Assembly (NCBI GenBank): GCA_025602905.1
Contig: JAHLKI010000009.1
Coordinates: forward strand, 124,001-188,000
Direction of reading: 5' to 3'
DNA from: Phlyctochytrium arcticum
Lineage: Eukaryota > Chytridiomycota > Chytridiomycetes > Chytridiales > Chytridiaceae
DNA length: 64,000 nt
The notes beneath the pieces were generated by a model. The model did no database searches. It was not told the DNA's origin and saw nothing but the letters and a program-made list of their open reading frames with translations. Position numbers and translations under genes: made by a program. How positions within the stretch are numbered: position 1 is the stretch's first letter; every line of letters starts with the position of its first letter. Of the stretch, positions 8,996 to 19,223 are shown piece after piece.

Positions 8996-10991
8996 TTTCT
9001 TTTGTTTGGGTAGTAGTGGTATGAACGTTTCTTTGGGAAAACTCAAAAAAGCTCGAATGGTATAATGTTGCAGGGCTCTCTCTCTCTCTCTCTCGTTCTT
9101 TGTTATTTGTTTGCGGTCCCAGGACTGACTAAAACCGGACACGTATTTTGGGCGTTATCAGAGAATCTTCCTTTCACAGTTCAACACGGGGGTCGTATCG
9201 TTCAACTGGTGGAAACGCAGGTAGTATCGCCCCTTGGTGATGATGAGAATAAAACCGTTATACTGCAATCACTTCTAACACAACAAGGCCCAAGACGAGC
9301 CAATAGGGTTAGTCCCACTCAACAAAAAACCGGGCACCGGATCTCAAGCTTACGTTTTGCTGGCGGAGACTTCGTATGCGTATAAGGCAAAAAAGTGGTT
9401 TTAGAAACCCAAAAGGGAGTTGTTCAAAAGTAATGCGGTTCGTTGAATTGGGAAAAAGAAGACTGCAAACCACCAATTCGAAGGAACACACTTTTGACTT
9501 GTGCTTTGTGTGTTGTCACACGGGTTGAAGTTGCGGTCACTCTAACCGCATTTTGGGTTGGAATCAGTTGGATCGAGTGTGTTTTAGCCATTTGGCGCGA
9601 TTTTCCCACGGTAGGTCTTTCTTATGATATTCCCAGGTTCTGCCACAGGTCCATGTCCGGACGCGAGTGGTGGAAGATGAACTCCCGGATAGTAAAAAAC
9701 ACTTAGTGTTTTACAGCGTAGGGGTCACTCAGCTGAACCATTTCTATTAGGCTCGACATGATATACTCAATTGTCCTACTATGTATCTGGAGTCGCCGGG
9801 CTGGGACTATCAGGAAGCAAGGCACAGTACCCCTTTTATTGTCGATTGCTAAAAGGGGCGTAGAGTTTTACAGCACACGTTGGGTTGTTCCTCGGGCCTC
9901 GGCAAAAGGAGGCGCTAGACTATCTGTTCCGGCTGAAGGGAACTGACTGTGGGGTTGCCTTTTTGACCACCAAGTCGACACACTACTACATCCGGGCTGG
10001 TTTTCCCTTATAGCCAAGAAATACTACGACCGCCGGCAAACTGCCTGCCTGCCCCAACCCGTTTTGCGCACACATCCTGCACGGCTTTGCATTCTCCCCG
10101 CGGAGAACTAAATACCATTCCCTCCATATTCAGTACCTGATTCCGTTCACAATTATGACAGGATCTATTCAGGGACAGTTCAGCTATAGAGGCCGGCGCT
10201 GTGACATATATAGGGGCGTTCCCAGGATACCCCCCGCACTTAATGTCCTTTTGGGTCTATGCAATAGGAACAATGTTTTCTTCGAGCTGATAAATTTTAT
10301 AATAAGTGTTTGTTGCCTCGAATGACAGTCTATAGTGTAAGCTTTGACAAAGCCTTGTCTTCATTGCTCATATTACTGAGCTGTCGCCACGATTCTGATT
10401 TCACATTTTACAGCGTGATCCCAAAGATCTCGCAATGCCTTTCCGTCAACCTAACGATGGATACGCGTCCAGCATCGATAGGAGTTCCATGTTAAGGATC
10501 TCTCATCGAAGGTTCTGAATGAAGGTTTTGCAACAACAAGATGCGGGAATCTCCCAAGTTCTGCAAAAACGGAGACGCTCAGACGCGTTGGCCGCCGACG
10601 GATAATTCGGCCAAGCACAAAAAAGTCGTACGATGATGACACACCGTCGACCCCCCTTCTGTTTGCTGGCTGCCTGCTGCGAAATCTTTCCGCACTGCCC
10701 CATACATAAAAAGTTGGCACTTGCCCAAAGTTTTTTTTCCCCAAGTGCCAGAGGAGCAGCAGCAGCCACCACTGTCGCTGGCAGCAGCAGCAGCAGCAGC
10801 AGGAAAGGAAAAGCATTGCCAGTGGACTGGGTCCAGCATCCTGAAAGCGCAGTTTCAAGCTCTCCTCCTCCCCCGTATTGTTGTTGAAGTATCGTAACAC
10901 AATTGCGGACAACCTTTCTGGACCTTATGATCCCTGACTGGACAAAGGACAACGAGGAAGTAGTGAAAGCTTTACTAGTGCTTCTGCGCTC
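8996..10991. other. 2 kb intergenic stretch with microsatellites
   Basis: It starts with the CT/GA microsatellite (about 9072-9093) that is probably 5' leader of the gene at 8237-8995. A (GCA)7 tract lies at 10781-10802 with shorter GCA runs just before it; on the minus strand it would read poly-Ala or poly-Cys, but no supported gene uses it. I found no gene despite looking for splice-joined frames on both strands. Part of the end may be 5' leader of the DUF1752 gene. Confidence 0.4.
10781..10802. repeat. (GCA)7 trinucleotide repeat
   Basis: Twenty-two bases of uninterrupted GCA repeat, preceded at 10755-10766 by a shorter GCAGCAGCAG run. It lies about 190 bp upstream of the ATG at 10992. 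Confidence 0.9.
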
Positions 10992-12231
10992 ATGTTGGGC
11001 ACGCAAGATCCCGTTGCTGCTGCTGTAGGGCCGGCTCCGCTGGACAGAGATTGTGGATCCCCAGACGACGACGTGTCAGAGCAAGAACAACCTCGACCAT
11101 CATCAAATGTGAGCTGGCAGGATCTTATTGCGCAAGTAGCACAGGCTGGACACTCTTGGCTTCGCCTAGAGAATGCCAGGTAAGAACAAAGATTGTGTTC
11201 ATCTATCAAGTTGCATTGTTTATTTACGAGATCCAATGGTGTTTAGTTGGCGTATATGGCTCTCGGATCATCATCCACCCTCAGCAGCGGACAAAGATGG
11301 CTTGAACCTCCATCCAAAAGACCTTAAACTCTCTCCATCGCCCAAGATGGGTTCCCGGAAGAACCTCTTTCGGATGGTGGAAGACCTCCTCCCTTCTCCT
11401 ATTGCCCGCCTGCCATCCGTCGTCGCTGACAAATTGATTAAACCTCCCATGCAAGACAAGCTGTCTTGGGTCTTTGGGGAACCTTTGGTCCAATTCGTAA
11501 AGTCTCGTATACCCCCGATTGATGGATCAGATCTGAGCTACCCCACAACATTCTCGCCATATCGACTGCTGGTCCAAACACTGGGTTGGCCTCGATCGGC
11601 TCCAGAACTTCCGGCCCTGGAGGTGGAAGATCGGATTGCTCAATTACAGATCAGCGGTCAAAACGATGACACGACCTTTATTGGGCCACGGTATCAGACC
11701 ATTAGTGCGGAAGAATTTGCAAAATGCTCCATGACCAATGTGTCGGCGGAGCGCCCCGCATCGTTGCTTTCGCAACTGTTGGACGATACGTCCTCGCCGA
11801 GCCGGCAAGACACGGACAAAGCCGCCGCTTTGCGTCGCAACAAGGTTCGCTACCTCCGGCGCCGGGCGCTCGATATTGAGAGTGAACTCAAACGAGGCTT
11901 GGATGTGGAGACTTATATGCGGATGAGCGACGGCTGCTCTGATAGCCGACACGTAGCTAGTGAATTGCCAGCTAATCCCAGTTGCAATCCGTTCGGTGAT
12001 GTCGAAACCCGTCGTAAGAGGACAGACACGGCGCAAAGTCTCATTGGTATAACATCCCCAGTGTCTTCATTTGCAAATCTTTATACTTACATCCTTTTGG
12101 GTACAGATCCTACGTGGCGGATCCGCAATATCGGCGGCAACGGCGTTACTTGGCAAACCCTGCCGAGGAAATCGCTCAACATTGTGACAGAAACCCACCA
12201 CCAGGAGGAGGAATACTTTGCAGTGTGGTAA
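10992..12231 (+). CDS. DUF1752 (AreA/GATA N-terminal type) domain protein
   Basis: Exon 1 (10992-11179) ends at gtaaga in phase 2 and joins to 11247 (acceptor gtttag). The junction creates LRLENASWRIWLSD, a close match to the fungal PF08550/DUF1752 motif (L.NASWRLW) found at the N-terminus of AreA-type GATA factors and in unrelated stress regulators. The rest (about 270 residues) is polar, with a basic helix (RRNKVRYLRRRAL) and no GATA zinc finger, so this is a stand-alone DUF1752 protein. The 3' end is uncertain: reading straight on stops at 12231. A possible 60-nt intron at 12047-12106 keeps the same frame. A neighbouring frame (YVADPQYRRQRRYLANPAEE) looks more protein-like but needs a phase I cannot justify. 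A nuclear regulatory role is inferred. Confidence 0.65.
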
Positions 12232-12995
12232 AAGGCGAACTGGAGCGCGTCGATCGCGTGCAAAAATGCCAGATGTGAACCCCATATACCCTCGTTTCAT
12301 GAATTCTTGCGACTTTTTGCCAGTCTGCAAAGGACCATAAAGCCCCCCATGTACATAATGCCCTGTAACCCTTACCATCTGGCACGCCTTCATCTTATAT
12401 ACCGTATACGACTATTCGCAGTTTGAACCCAATTTGACCCAGGGTGAGCCAAATCCAGGGCCCGCGCCACGTCTGCGCCATGCGGTATTGGCTCGACTCG
12501 ACAATTCGCGCTGTCGGACGTTTGCAACCCCTTCACTCTCTTTCTTGGCCCCGCGCGTTCATCCGGCTGGTCGCGTTTTTCAGACATTCACTAGCTCCGC
12601 TTCTCACTCAGTGGGAAAAGGTTGTAGTCTGGTTTTCGTGCGTTTGCGAAACTTTGTTCCGTTTCCTGCGCGATTTGCTCTTGGTCGGTTTCGCATTGAC
12701 GAACCGCAGAGAAAAAGTTTTTGCGATTTGTGAAAACATTCGGACTTTTGCGAGGACAGGAGACTACCGCCAGCGTTCTCATCAGTGAGCAAAACACTTT
12801 CTTCTCTGCCAAGAAACGCGCCAGTGCGACTCGCAGTGTGCTTTCGAGCGCTGAATTGCACAAAAAGTCGGCCGAGATTGCCCCAGTAAGTTTTCATATT
12901 CTACATGGAATCGGACGCGTAACAGAGTCTAAAACCTTTTCGTTCTTCTAGATAGACATTCCTGCGTTCAGATCCATTAGATACCCGTCGTCATC
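12232..12995 (+). other. cyclin B upstream region with a candidate leader intron
   Basis: No coding gene supported. Near 12884-12951 a GTAAGT...TCTAG pair could be an intron in the 5' leader of the cyclin gene that starts at 12996. The region is rich in TTTCG/CGAAA words; no sharp TATA box is visible. Confidence 0.35.
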
Positions 12996-14731
12996 ATGAT
13001 GCAGAATCAGGTAATACTGCGGTTTTCGTATGCTTTGTTGGGCAGGTGTTTTGTTATGCTTCACTTGCCCACAAAGTGTTGCTGAGACTAATCATATCAT
13101 GAGAGTCATTGAGCTGACTTTGCATTCCTTGTTCTTTTCCAGCGCGTTACCCGGAACCGGTTGGCTACCGCTAAAGGCGTAGCACAAGATGAAAATGCCG
13201 TTCCAAAGACTAGGGCAGGAACCAAGGCCAAGCAGATTGGCCTTCAAGCGCCCAAGGATGTCGGCAAGCCTGCCTTGTTGAAGAAGGCTTCTACCGCTGC
13301 TGGTCCCAAGCGACAGGCCTTGGGTGAGGTATCGTCAAACCAGATTGTCAACGTAAGTCCTGCCCCTTTTTGTAAATATCCCCGACTGTTTATTCATCTT
13401 GAAATATTACCTTTGTAGGATAAGGATAAGGAAAATGCACAGCCCGTAAAGCGTCAGTTGCGTGCCGCAACGCAAAAGAAGACCGTAGAGGTGCGGGATA
13501 AAGTAAAGGAAAATGCACTCCCACGAAAGATTCAAGAGAAGACGGCTACCGTCACCGCGACAAAGTTTAAATCAGAGACTGTCGTGGTGAAAACATCTCG
13601 TCGGGAAAACAAAGCTCAGCCTGCACCGACTGTCAACGTCAAGCATGTCATGAATGATGCGGTCGATAGCATGCCAGTCGCCAAGAAGGTCAAGACAGCT
13701 GAGCCATCACCACAATGGGCTGACTTGGACGCTGAAGATATTCACGATCCCATGATGGTCGCTGAATACGTTGAAGATGTTTTCGAATACTTAAAGAAGC
13801 TTGAGGTAAGCCTAATATTCATACCAGCCAGTTTTGAGACTATCGTCCACTGACCGACATCTTGCTCAGGTCGAAACAATGGCTAAACCAAATTATATGG
13901 ATGAGCAAAAAGACTTGCAGTGGAAGATGCGCAGCATCTTGGTGGACTGGCTGATTGAAGTTCACGAGAAATTCCGTTTGTTGCCAGAAACCTTGTACCT
14001 GGCCATCAACATTATTGATCGGTTCTTGACGGTCCGCGTAGTTTCACTGGTCAAGCTACAGCTCGTCGGAGTGACTGCAATGTTTATTGCAGCAAAGTAC
14101 GAGGAAGTTTTGGCCCCCTCCATCCACAACTTTCTCTTTATGGCGGATGGAGGTTATACCGATGAAGAAGTACTGAAGGCCGAACGCTACGTCCTTCAAG
14201 TTCTCGACTTTGCCTTACAATACCCCAGCCCCATGAGCTTCCTTCGCCGCTGCTCCAAAGCTGACAACTACGATGTTCAGACCCGCACGGTCGCAAAGTA
14301 TCTGATGGAGATTTCTCTCATTGACCACCGCTTCTTGCCGCATGTACCATCCAAGGTTGCTGCCGCCGGAATGTGCCTCGCCCGCGAAATGCTAGGTCGT
14401 GGTCCATGGGTATGTTGACAAAGCACGTGTTCAATTTTGGGCCCCTACTAATATCCTCGCGTAGGATGCCACTCTTGAGCACTACTCAGGATACAAGTTG
14501 GAGGAGGTTGAACCTGTCATCCAATTGATGACCAACTTTCTTGAAAATGACGCGTTCCAGGCAAAGTACAGCGCATTGTTCAAAAAGTACAGTTCCCGAA
14601 AGTACCTCAAGGCTTCCACGTACGTCAAGGACTGGATTGACCAAAACCGAAACCGCAGCGGAGATGAGTGCTCAGAGGAGGATTATGAAAGCCACGACGA
14701 CGTGACGGCAGTCAACACACCAGTAGTTTGA
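12996..14731 (+). CDS. CCNB: mitotic cyclin, B type
   Basis: Five exons: 12996-13010, 13143-13352, 13419-13805, 13870-14409, 14465-14731, all joins in phase, giving 472 aa. It activates CDK1 at the G2/M transition and is then destroyed by the APC/C. The N-terminus has a D-box-like RQALGEVSSN (about 62-71) and two KEN boxes (79-81 and 105-107). The cyclin box begins near residue 215 with MRSILVDWLIEVHEKF, followed by AAKYEEVLAPS and the second fold (VAAAGMCLA, YVKDWI). The tail is acidic. Exon 1 encodes only five residues, so the start sits just before an intron. The next gene lies downstream on the same strand. Confidence 0.95.
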
Positions 14732-15082
14732 TCCACCTATTGCGCGCCTACCACACACCCAAGACTTTGTCAAGATCTTTCTTCATGGTTGATGATCTCT
14801 CTCACGTTCACTCGCTAACATGCAAAAAAAGACCACTTCTAGCAGTAGAGATTTCAGACAATATCTTATTTTTTGAAAAGTTTTGTATATACAATAATAA
14901 GATCGTACGCTATTTACTAGATTGGTAATTTTCTCTTGGCGTTTGACGCCAATTTCGCCAAAACACCGGGAAAGTTGGAAAAGACTGCAGGCACGTGATG
15001 TCGGAATTTCGCAAAACTCCGCGGTTGAAAGTTGGTGCAAATTTCAATAGTGAACTGGAGACGGCAACGGTCGTTATCCATA
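14732..15082. other. cyclin 3' region and helicase promoter
   Basis: About 350 bases with no gene. It holds the AT-rich cyclin 3' end (TATATACAATAATAAG near 14886) and a small inverted pair at 14936-14958 (TTGGCG...CGCCAA). No TATA box is evident. Confidence 0.4.
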
Positions 15083-16943
15083 ATGCGACCCACACGGAGT
15101 GCAACGAGAACGTTCTTTTCATTTTTGCAGCAGCAGAGACTATTTACCTCAACCACACGCTGCGTACAGCGCCAGGCATCGAAACGTCAAGACGCACCAG
15201 AATTCACAGTATTGGAACTATGGGCCTCTCAGGCTAGCGCGAGTAGCAAACCTCCTTCTTCTGAAGAAGTACCCCGCGAGACTGCAATAGATAAGCAAGT
15301 CAGCTTGCCTAAAAAGAAGGTGTGTATTTGTGTGCAAGTATGGTCCTCACAAAAGTCCGCCAGGTTTGTTTATACTCGAGTTTCATTTTCAGAATGATAC
15401 CCCAACCTTTACCGATCTGGGTGTCTCACCCAAAGTTGCGAGCAGTCTATCCGATCTCTTTGCAGCCAATATACCTTCACCATGTCAAACGGCTCTTATC
15501 CCGTCGTTCCTCGCTCACTCGGATATCATGCTCAAGGATGTGACTGGCGCCGGCAAAACTTTGGGATTAATTGCGGCCGTACTGAGCAAGCGACAGGCCT
15601 CTTGGATGGAACAACCGGGTCAGAAATCAGATTTGGATCCTGAACGGTTGCATTCAAGGCGGTACCTGCAATCACTCATTATGGTTCCAACTCGGGAGTT
15701 GGCTATCCAAATCACAACATGGATCAGAGAAATGAAACCCAATGTTATGCCCGCGGACCAAGGAAAATACGTTCAGTGCGTTATCAATGGCGTTGAGGAG
15801 GATATGCAGCTTGAGCTCTTGAAAGAGCATAACCCGAGAATCATTGTGGGCACCCCACAGCGGTTGTTGAGCTTGCACGAACGGGGAGGGTATGATACTA
15901 GCAGATTGCAAACGTTGATCCTGGATGAGGTGGATCGGCTAGTGGAGGTTGTTCAGCGGTATGATCCGATCAAGACGCGGTTCAATAAATCTGTGCATCC
16001 TCTGGCAGGCCAAATTCTGGTGGAGCGCATCATGAAGGAACGGAGGGCCGCCACTAAAACAGCGAAAGGGGTTACATCTGCAAAAAACCCGGGGAACAAA
16101 CGTCTAGAACAGATAAAGTTGGATCCGGCTTATAGGCGCCTTCAGGTTGTCATTTGCTCTGCTACGCTCAACAACAATTTGCGGCGAGAGTTGACGCTCA
16201 AAAAGAAATGGTTGGAGAACCCAGTTTTGTTGGATATTACCGGGACATCCAAAGCTCCTGACCAGCTGCAGCACCAGTGCCTTGTTTATAACTCTGAGAC
16301 GCAGTTTGTTCCATTGGAGCAGGTACTTGAACAATACAAGAGTGCAGCACAGGAGGGAGAGTATCCTTCGGATTTTGATGGTCCCGCCATCGAAGATGCC
16401 GCTGACCAAGTCCTAGAAGAAATATCGAAAATTTGCTATTCCGAAAAGGTCAGAAGTGGTCTGGTCTTTGCACACTCGTCTACTTCGATCACCCATCTGG
16501 TCGGACGATTGAATAGTTTGGGATTAAAAGCTAACAAGTTATTTAACGAGATGGATTACTCTCAAGACAGTTTGGGCTCGCTCATGCCCCTTGATAAGGA
16601 TTCTACATCATCGGAAGTATCCTCGCCTGAAACAGAGTTACCTGCTGCTGCAACTCCAATCCAATCACCACCCCCAAAACCATTTTCAAGCTTCTTGTCC
16701 GGACGCACCCAGCTTCTTGTCATGACTGAATATGAGGCAAGGGGCCTGGATCTTCCCAATGCCACTCACATCTTTATCCTCGGCCCACCTTCCAGCCCCG
16801 CAAGTTACTTGCATATGGCTGGACGTGCAGGCAGGTATGGCCGGGAAGGAAAAGCTTATACGCTTCTAGGGGGGACTCGCTATGCCAAACGCGTGGGCGG
16901 TATGTTCAAACTATTACGTATCGAGCCCGCTCAACAGGTCTAG
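15083..16943 (+). CDS. mitochondrial DEAD-box RNA helicase (MRH4/DDX28-like)
   Basis: Exons 15083-15319 and 15393-16943 give 595 aa. The start at 15083 (MRPTRSATRTFFSF) opens an Arg/Ser/Phe-rich presequence typical of mitochondrial import. Exon 2 begins with the Q motif (FTDLGVS then Q111), then motif I TGAGKT (130-135), Ia PTRELA, GTPQR, motif II DEVD, III SAT, V ARGLDLP and VI HMAGRAGRYG. Motif II is DEVD rather than DEAD, and motif VI has Met where most family members have Arg (HRxGR). A low-complexity Ser/Pro insert of about 50 residues lies before motif V. A role in mitoribosome assembly is inferred from family resemblance. Confidence 0.85.
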
Positions 16944-17094
16944 TTTGTAAAAAAAGTAGTTTTTTGAACAGCAGCCTGAATACCCAAAAGAGGCTGTATT
17001 CACCGTTTTTTCACGGTAGTAGATTTGCCCTTTTTCCCTGGTGATGAGCTTCGTTGGCCACCTATTGTATAGATCGCTTAGAACTTTTTTTAAT

Positions 17095-18906
17095 TTAAAT
17101 GGTGAGCTGCAGCGTCCATATACCTTTTGGAGTGACTTGTTGTTGCTGTGCATACTGGACCAAACTGGCAATCATCTTGTTGTGCATCTCTGCGTCCATG
17201 ACAAGTTGTTCCTTGGAATCAAGCCAATAATTGGCCTGGTCTTGCATTTTTTGATGATATGATGTCAGAGTCAAAATCAATTCTTGCAGTTCAGCTGTTG
17301 ATTTTCCGCGAATGTCATCTGTAAAATGAAACTATTAGCCGCTGGTCCCCTGCAATTCAGTGAAAAGTTCTTTTACCCTCGGGTATATCACACAATCTTC
17401 GGGCTTCGGCCAGCTCGGCTTCTCGTGAATCCTTGGTGGACTTGCTATCGGGTGTAGATTTGAACATTTTGGGCTCCGCGGAAGAGGGTGGCTGTTTTGA
17501 CGTTCGGGGACTATCCAGACTTTCCCGACCGGTTGAGTTTGGAGCAACGGGACGGGGTCCCTGTGTAGGTATCTAGTTAGTGCCGAGACAAAATTACTAC
17601 ATCCATATCGCACAGCGTACCTCCTCGCTTATTAAAGTAATACCCAACGAGGCGTGGAAGGCCTTTCGGGTCTCTGATCGTCTCCAGCGGAACTTGAGAT
17701 TTACCGCTTCGGTAAAGACAGAGTCGGTTGTCAAACTATGCCATAGTTTATACCTACAGACGTCGTACGTTGATAGATGGACAGCCATACAAGAAATCAA
17801 AGCGCATAGCATACCATGACTGCTCCTGAAACACCGAATTTGGGGCCAGCGCTTGTGGTGATTCTGGGGGTTTGCCATCCGCAGGTATTGGCTGGTCCAT
17901 TTCTTCAAAAAAGGGAATAATGGGTATCACCTCCTGTGAGATCGGCACATCTTCGGCTGGAGTAAGCGGGAATGCGTATTTCAGAATCTCGATCGCCTCT
18001 TCCAGTTCCGGGCTTGATGCGACACATCCTTTCTGTTCCAAGCATGCAGTTCTTTAGCTGCTTGTTTAGCTTTGGCGGCAGTGAGCTTACCAATATGTTT
18101 CTGATACGCGCCAGTTCATTCTTGTCACAGACTGATTTCGGCTGTTCAAAAGATGTGAATGTAGAAAAGGATTGGTCCGCAATCGGATTTGTATCTGGTG
18201 GGATAGCTCCTGCTTCTTGGTGCTGAGTAGCTATTGGCGCCACGGGGGCAGCATACTGCACCGGTTGCACAAAGTCCTCGAAGTCTCCAAAGTCATCGTC
18301 ATCATCTGGAGGATTTATTGACTGGTCAGGCGCATGGACATTAGCGCCTTCTCCCTCAATTGTATCCATTGGGTTTGTTGGGGCCGGTGGATCTGAGTTG
18401 ACCTGATCCGAGATGCCCGTGTCATTAAACGGTAAGACGCTGTCGGACTGTGATATTTCGGCCTGAGAACCAAATCCATCGAAAGCCGGATTACTTGTAG
18501 ACGACGCTGCAAGGGGAGGCTCGGATGTAGCAAAACTGGCAAATTCGGATGGTTCACTTGCAGTGTTCGCATCATCTTGAGTAGCGGGTATGTTGAGGCT
18601 TGCGGTTGAAAACGAAGCAAATGTATCCATTGTCACGTCAGCAGTATTTGCCGGACTGAAGAGCGCATCGCTGGACATATTGGAGTCGGATGAAGGCAGA
18701 AGTGGATCAAAAGTGGCCACAAAATCGTTGGATGCTGTTTCCTTTTGCCCGTTGCTCTCGGAGGGCGAGTTTGGAATGAGACTGTCAACCGGGATGTCCA
18801 GGAGTGGCTCAAGCGGCGTCAAACTCACACCGAGATTCGTCTGGGAAGCTGACGGGCTCGGTACCTTACTTCCCGTATCATCTTGAAGCTCAGTCGGCGA
18901 GTCCAT
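17095..18906 (-). CDS. aftiphilin/LAA2-like clathrin-AP-1 accessory protein
   Basis: Five exons (minus): 18906-18091, 18032-17815, 17753-17621, 17572-17377, 17318-17095; phases all agree, 528 aa. The first half is disordered, rich in Ser, Thr, Asp and Phe motifs, with an acidic DDDDDFGDFEDF stretch like the gamma-ear binding motif of aftiphilin/LAA2. Exons 2-3 build SWYKLWHSL...FRWRRSETRKAFHASLGI, matching the clathrin-binding-box region of aftiphilin (W..L...Y.W..S.....LLRSLGI). The C-terminus is a coiled coil (ELQELILTLTSYHQKMQDQ). Likely role: AP-1/clathrin traffic at the trans-Golgi. The start is uncertain; the frame is open to Met 19050. It is tail-to-tail with the helicase gene. Confidence 0.75.
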
Positions 18907-19223
18907 GTTGAGAGATTTGTGCTTGGCTGTCCCCACAGGCTCGCGGACATCGCGTCGGAGCCCAGACGTGGCTGGGCACAATTTGGCCCCAAGAGGACTG
19001 ATGGACATCACGAAATCAGAATTCCCACGCCTCCAAGGTTGGCCAGGCAAAAGTTCCGCAAATCGCCCGGATCCACCTTGTCAACTCCATCCCTTTAAAT
19101 ACCCGCCCGACCTGGCTGCCCCGTCGCAATCGTCCTACTTTTGGTTTGCGAGGAGTCGCTCACTTTTCTTACCGACTAAGCACTGCCTTGATCAATCGTC
19201 GCCACAGGAGCCGCTCGATTGAA

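Noticed and set aside
10503..11006. Minus-strand frame with Cys and Ala runs
   Set aside because: The runs are the translation of the (GCA)n microsatellite; no domain, no splice partner, and it overlaps the DUF1752 first exon.
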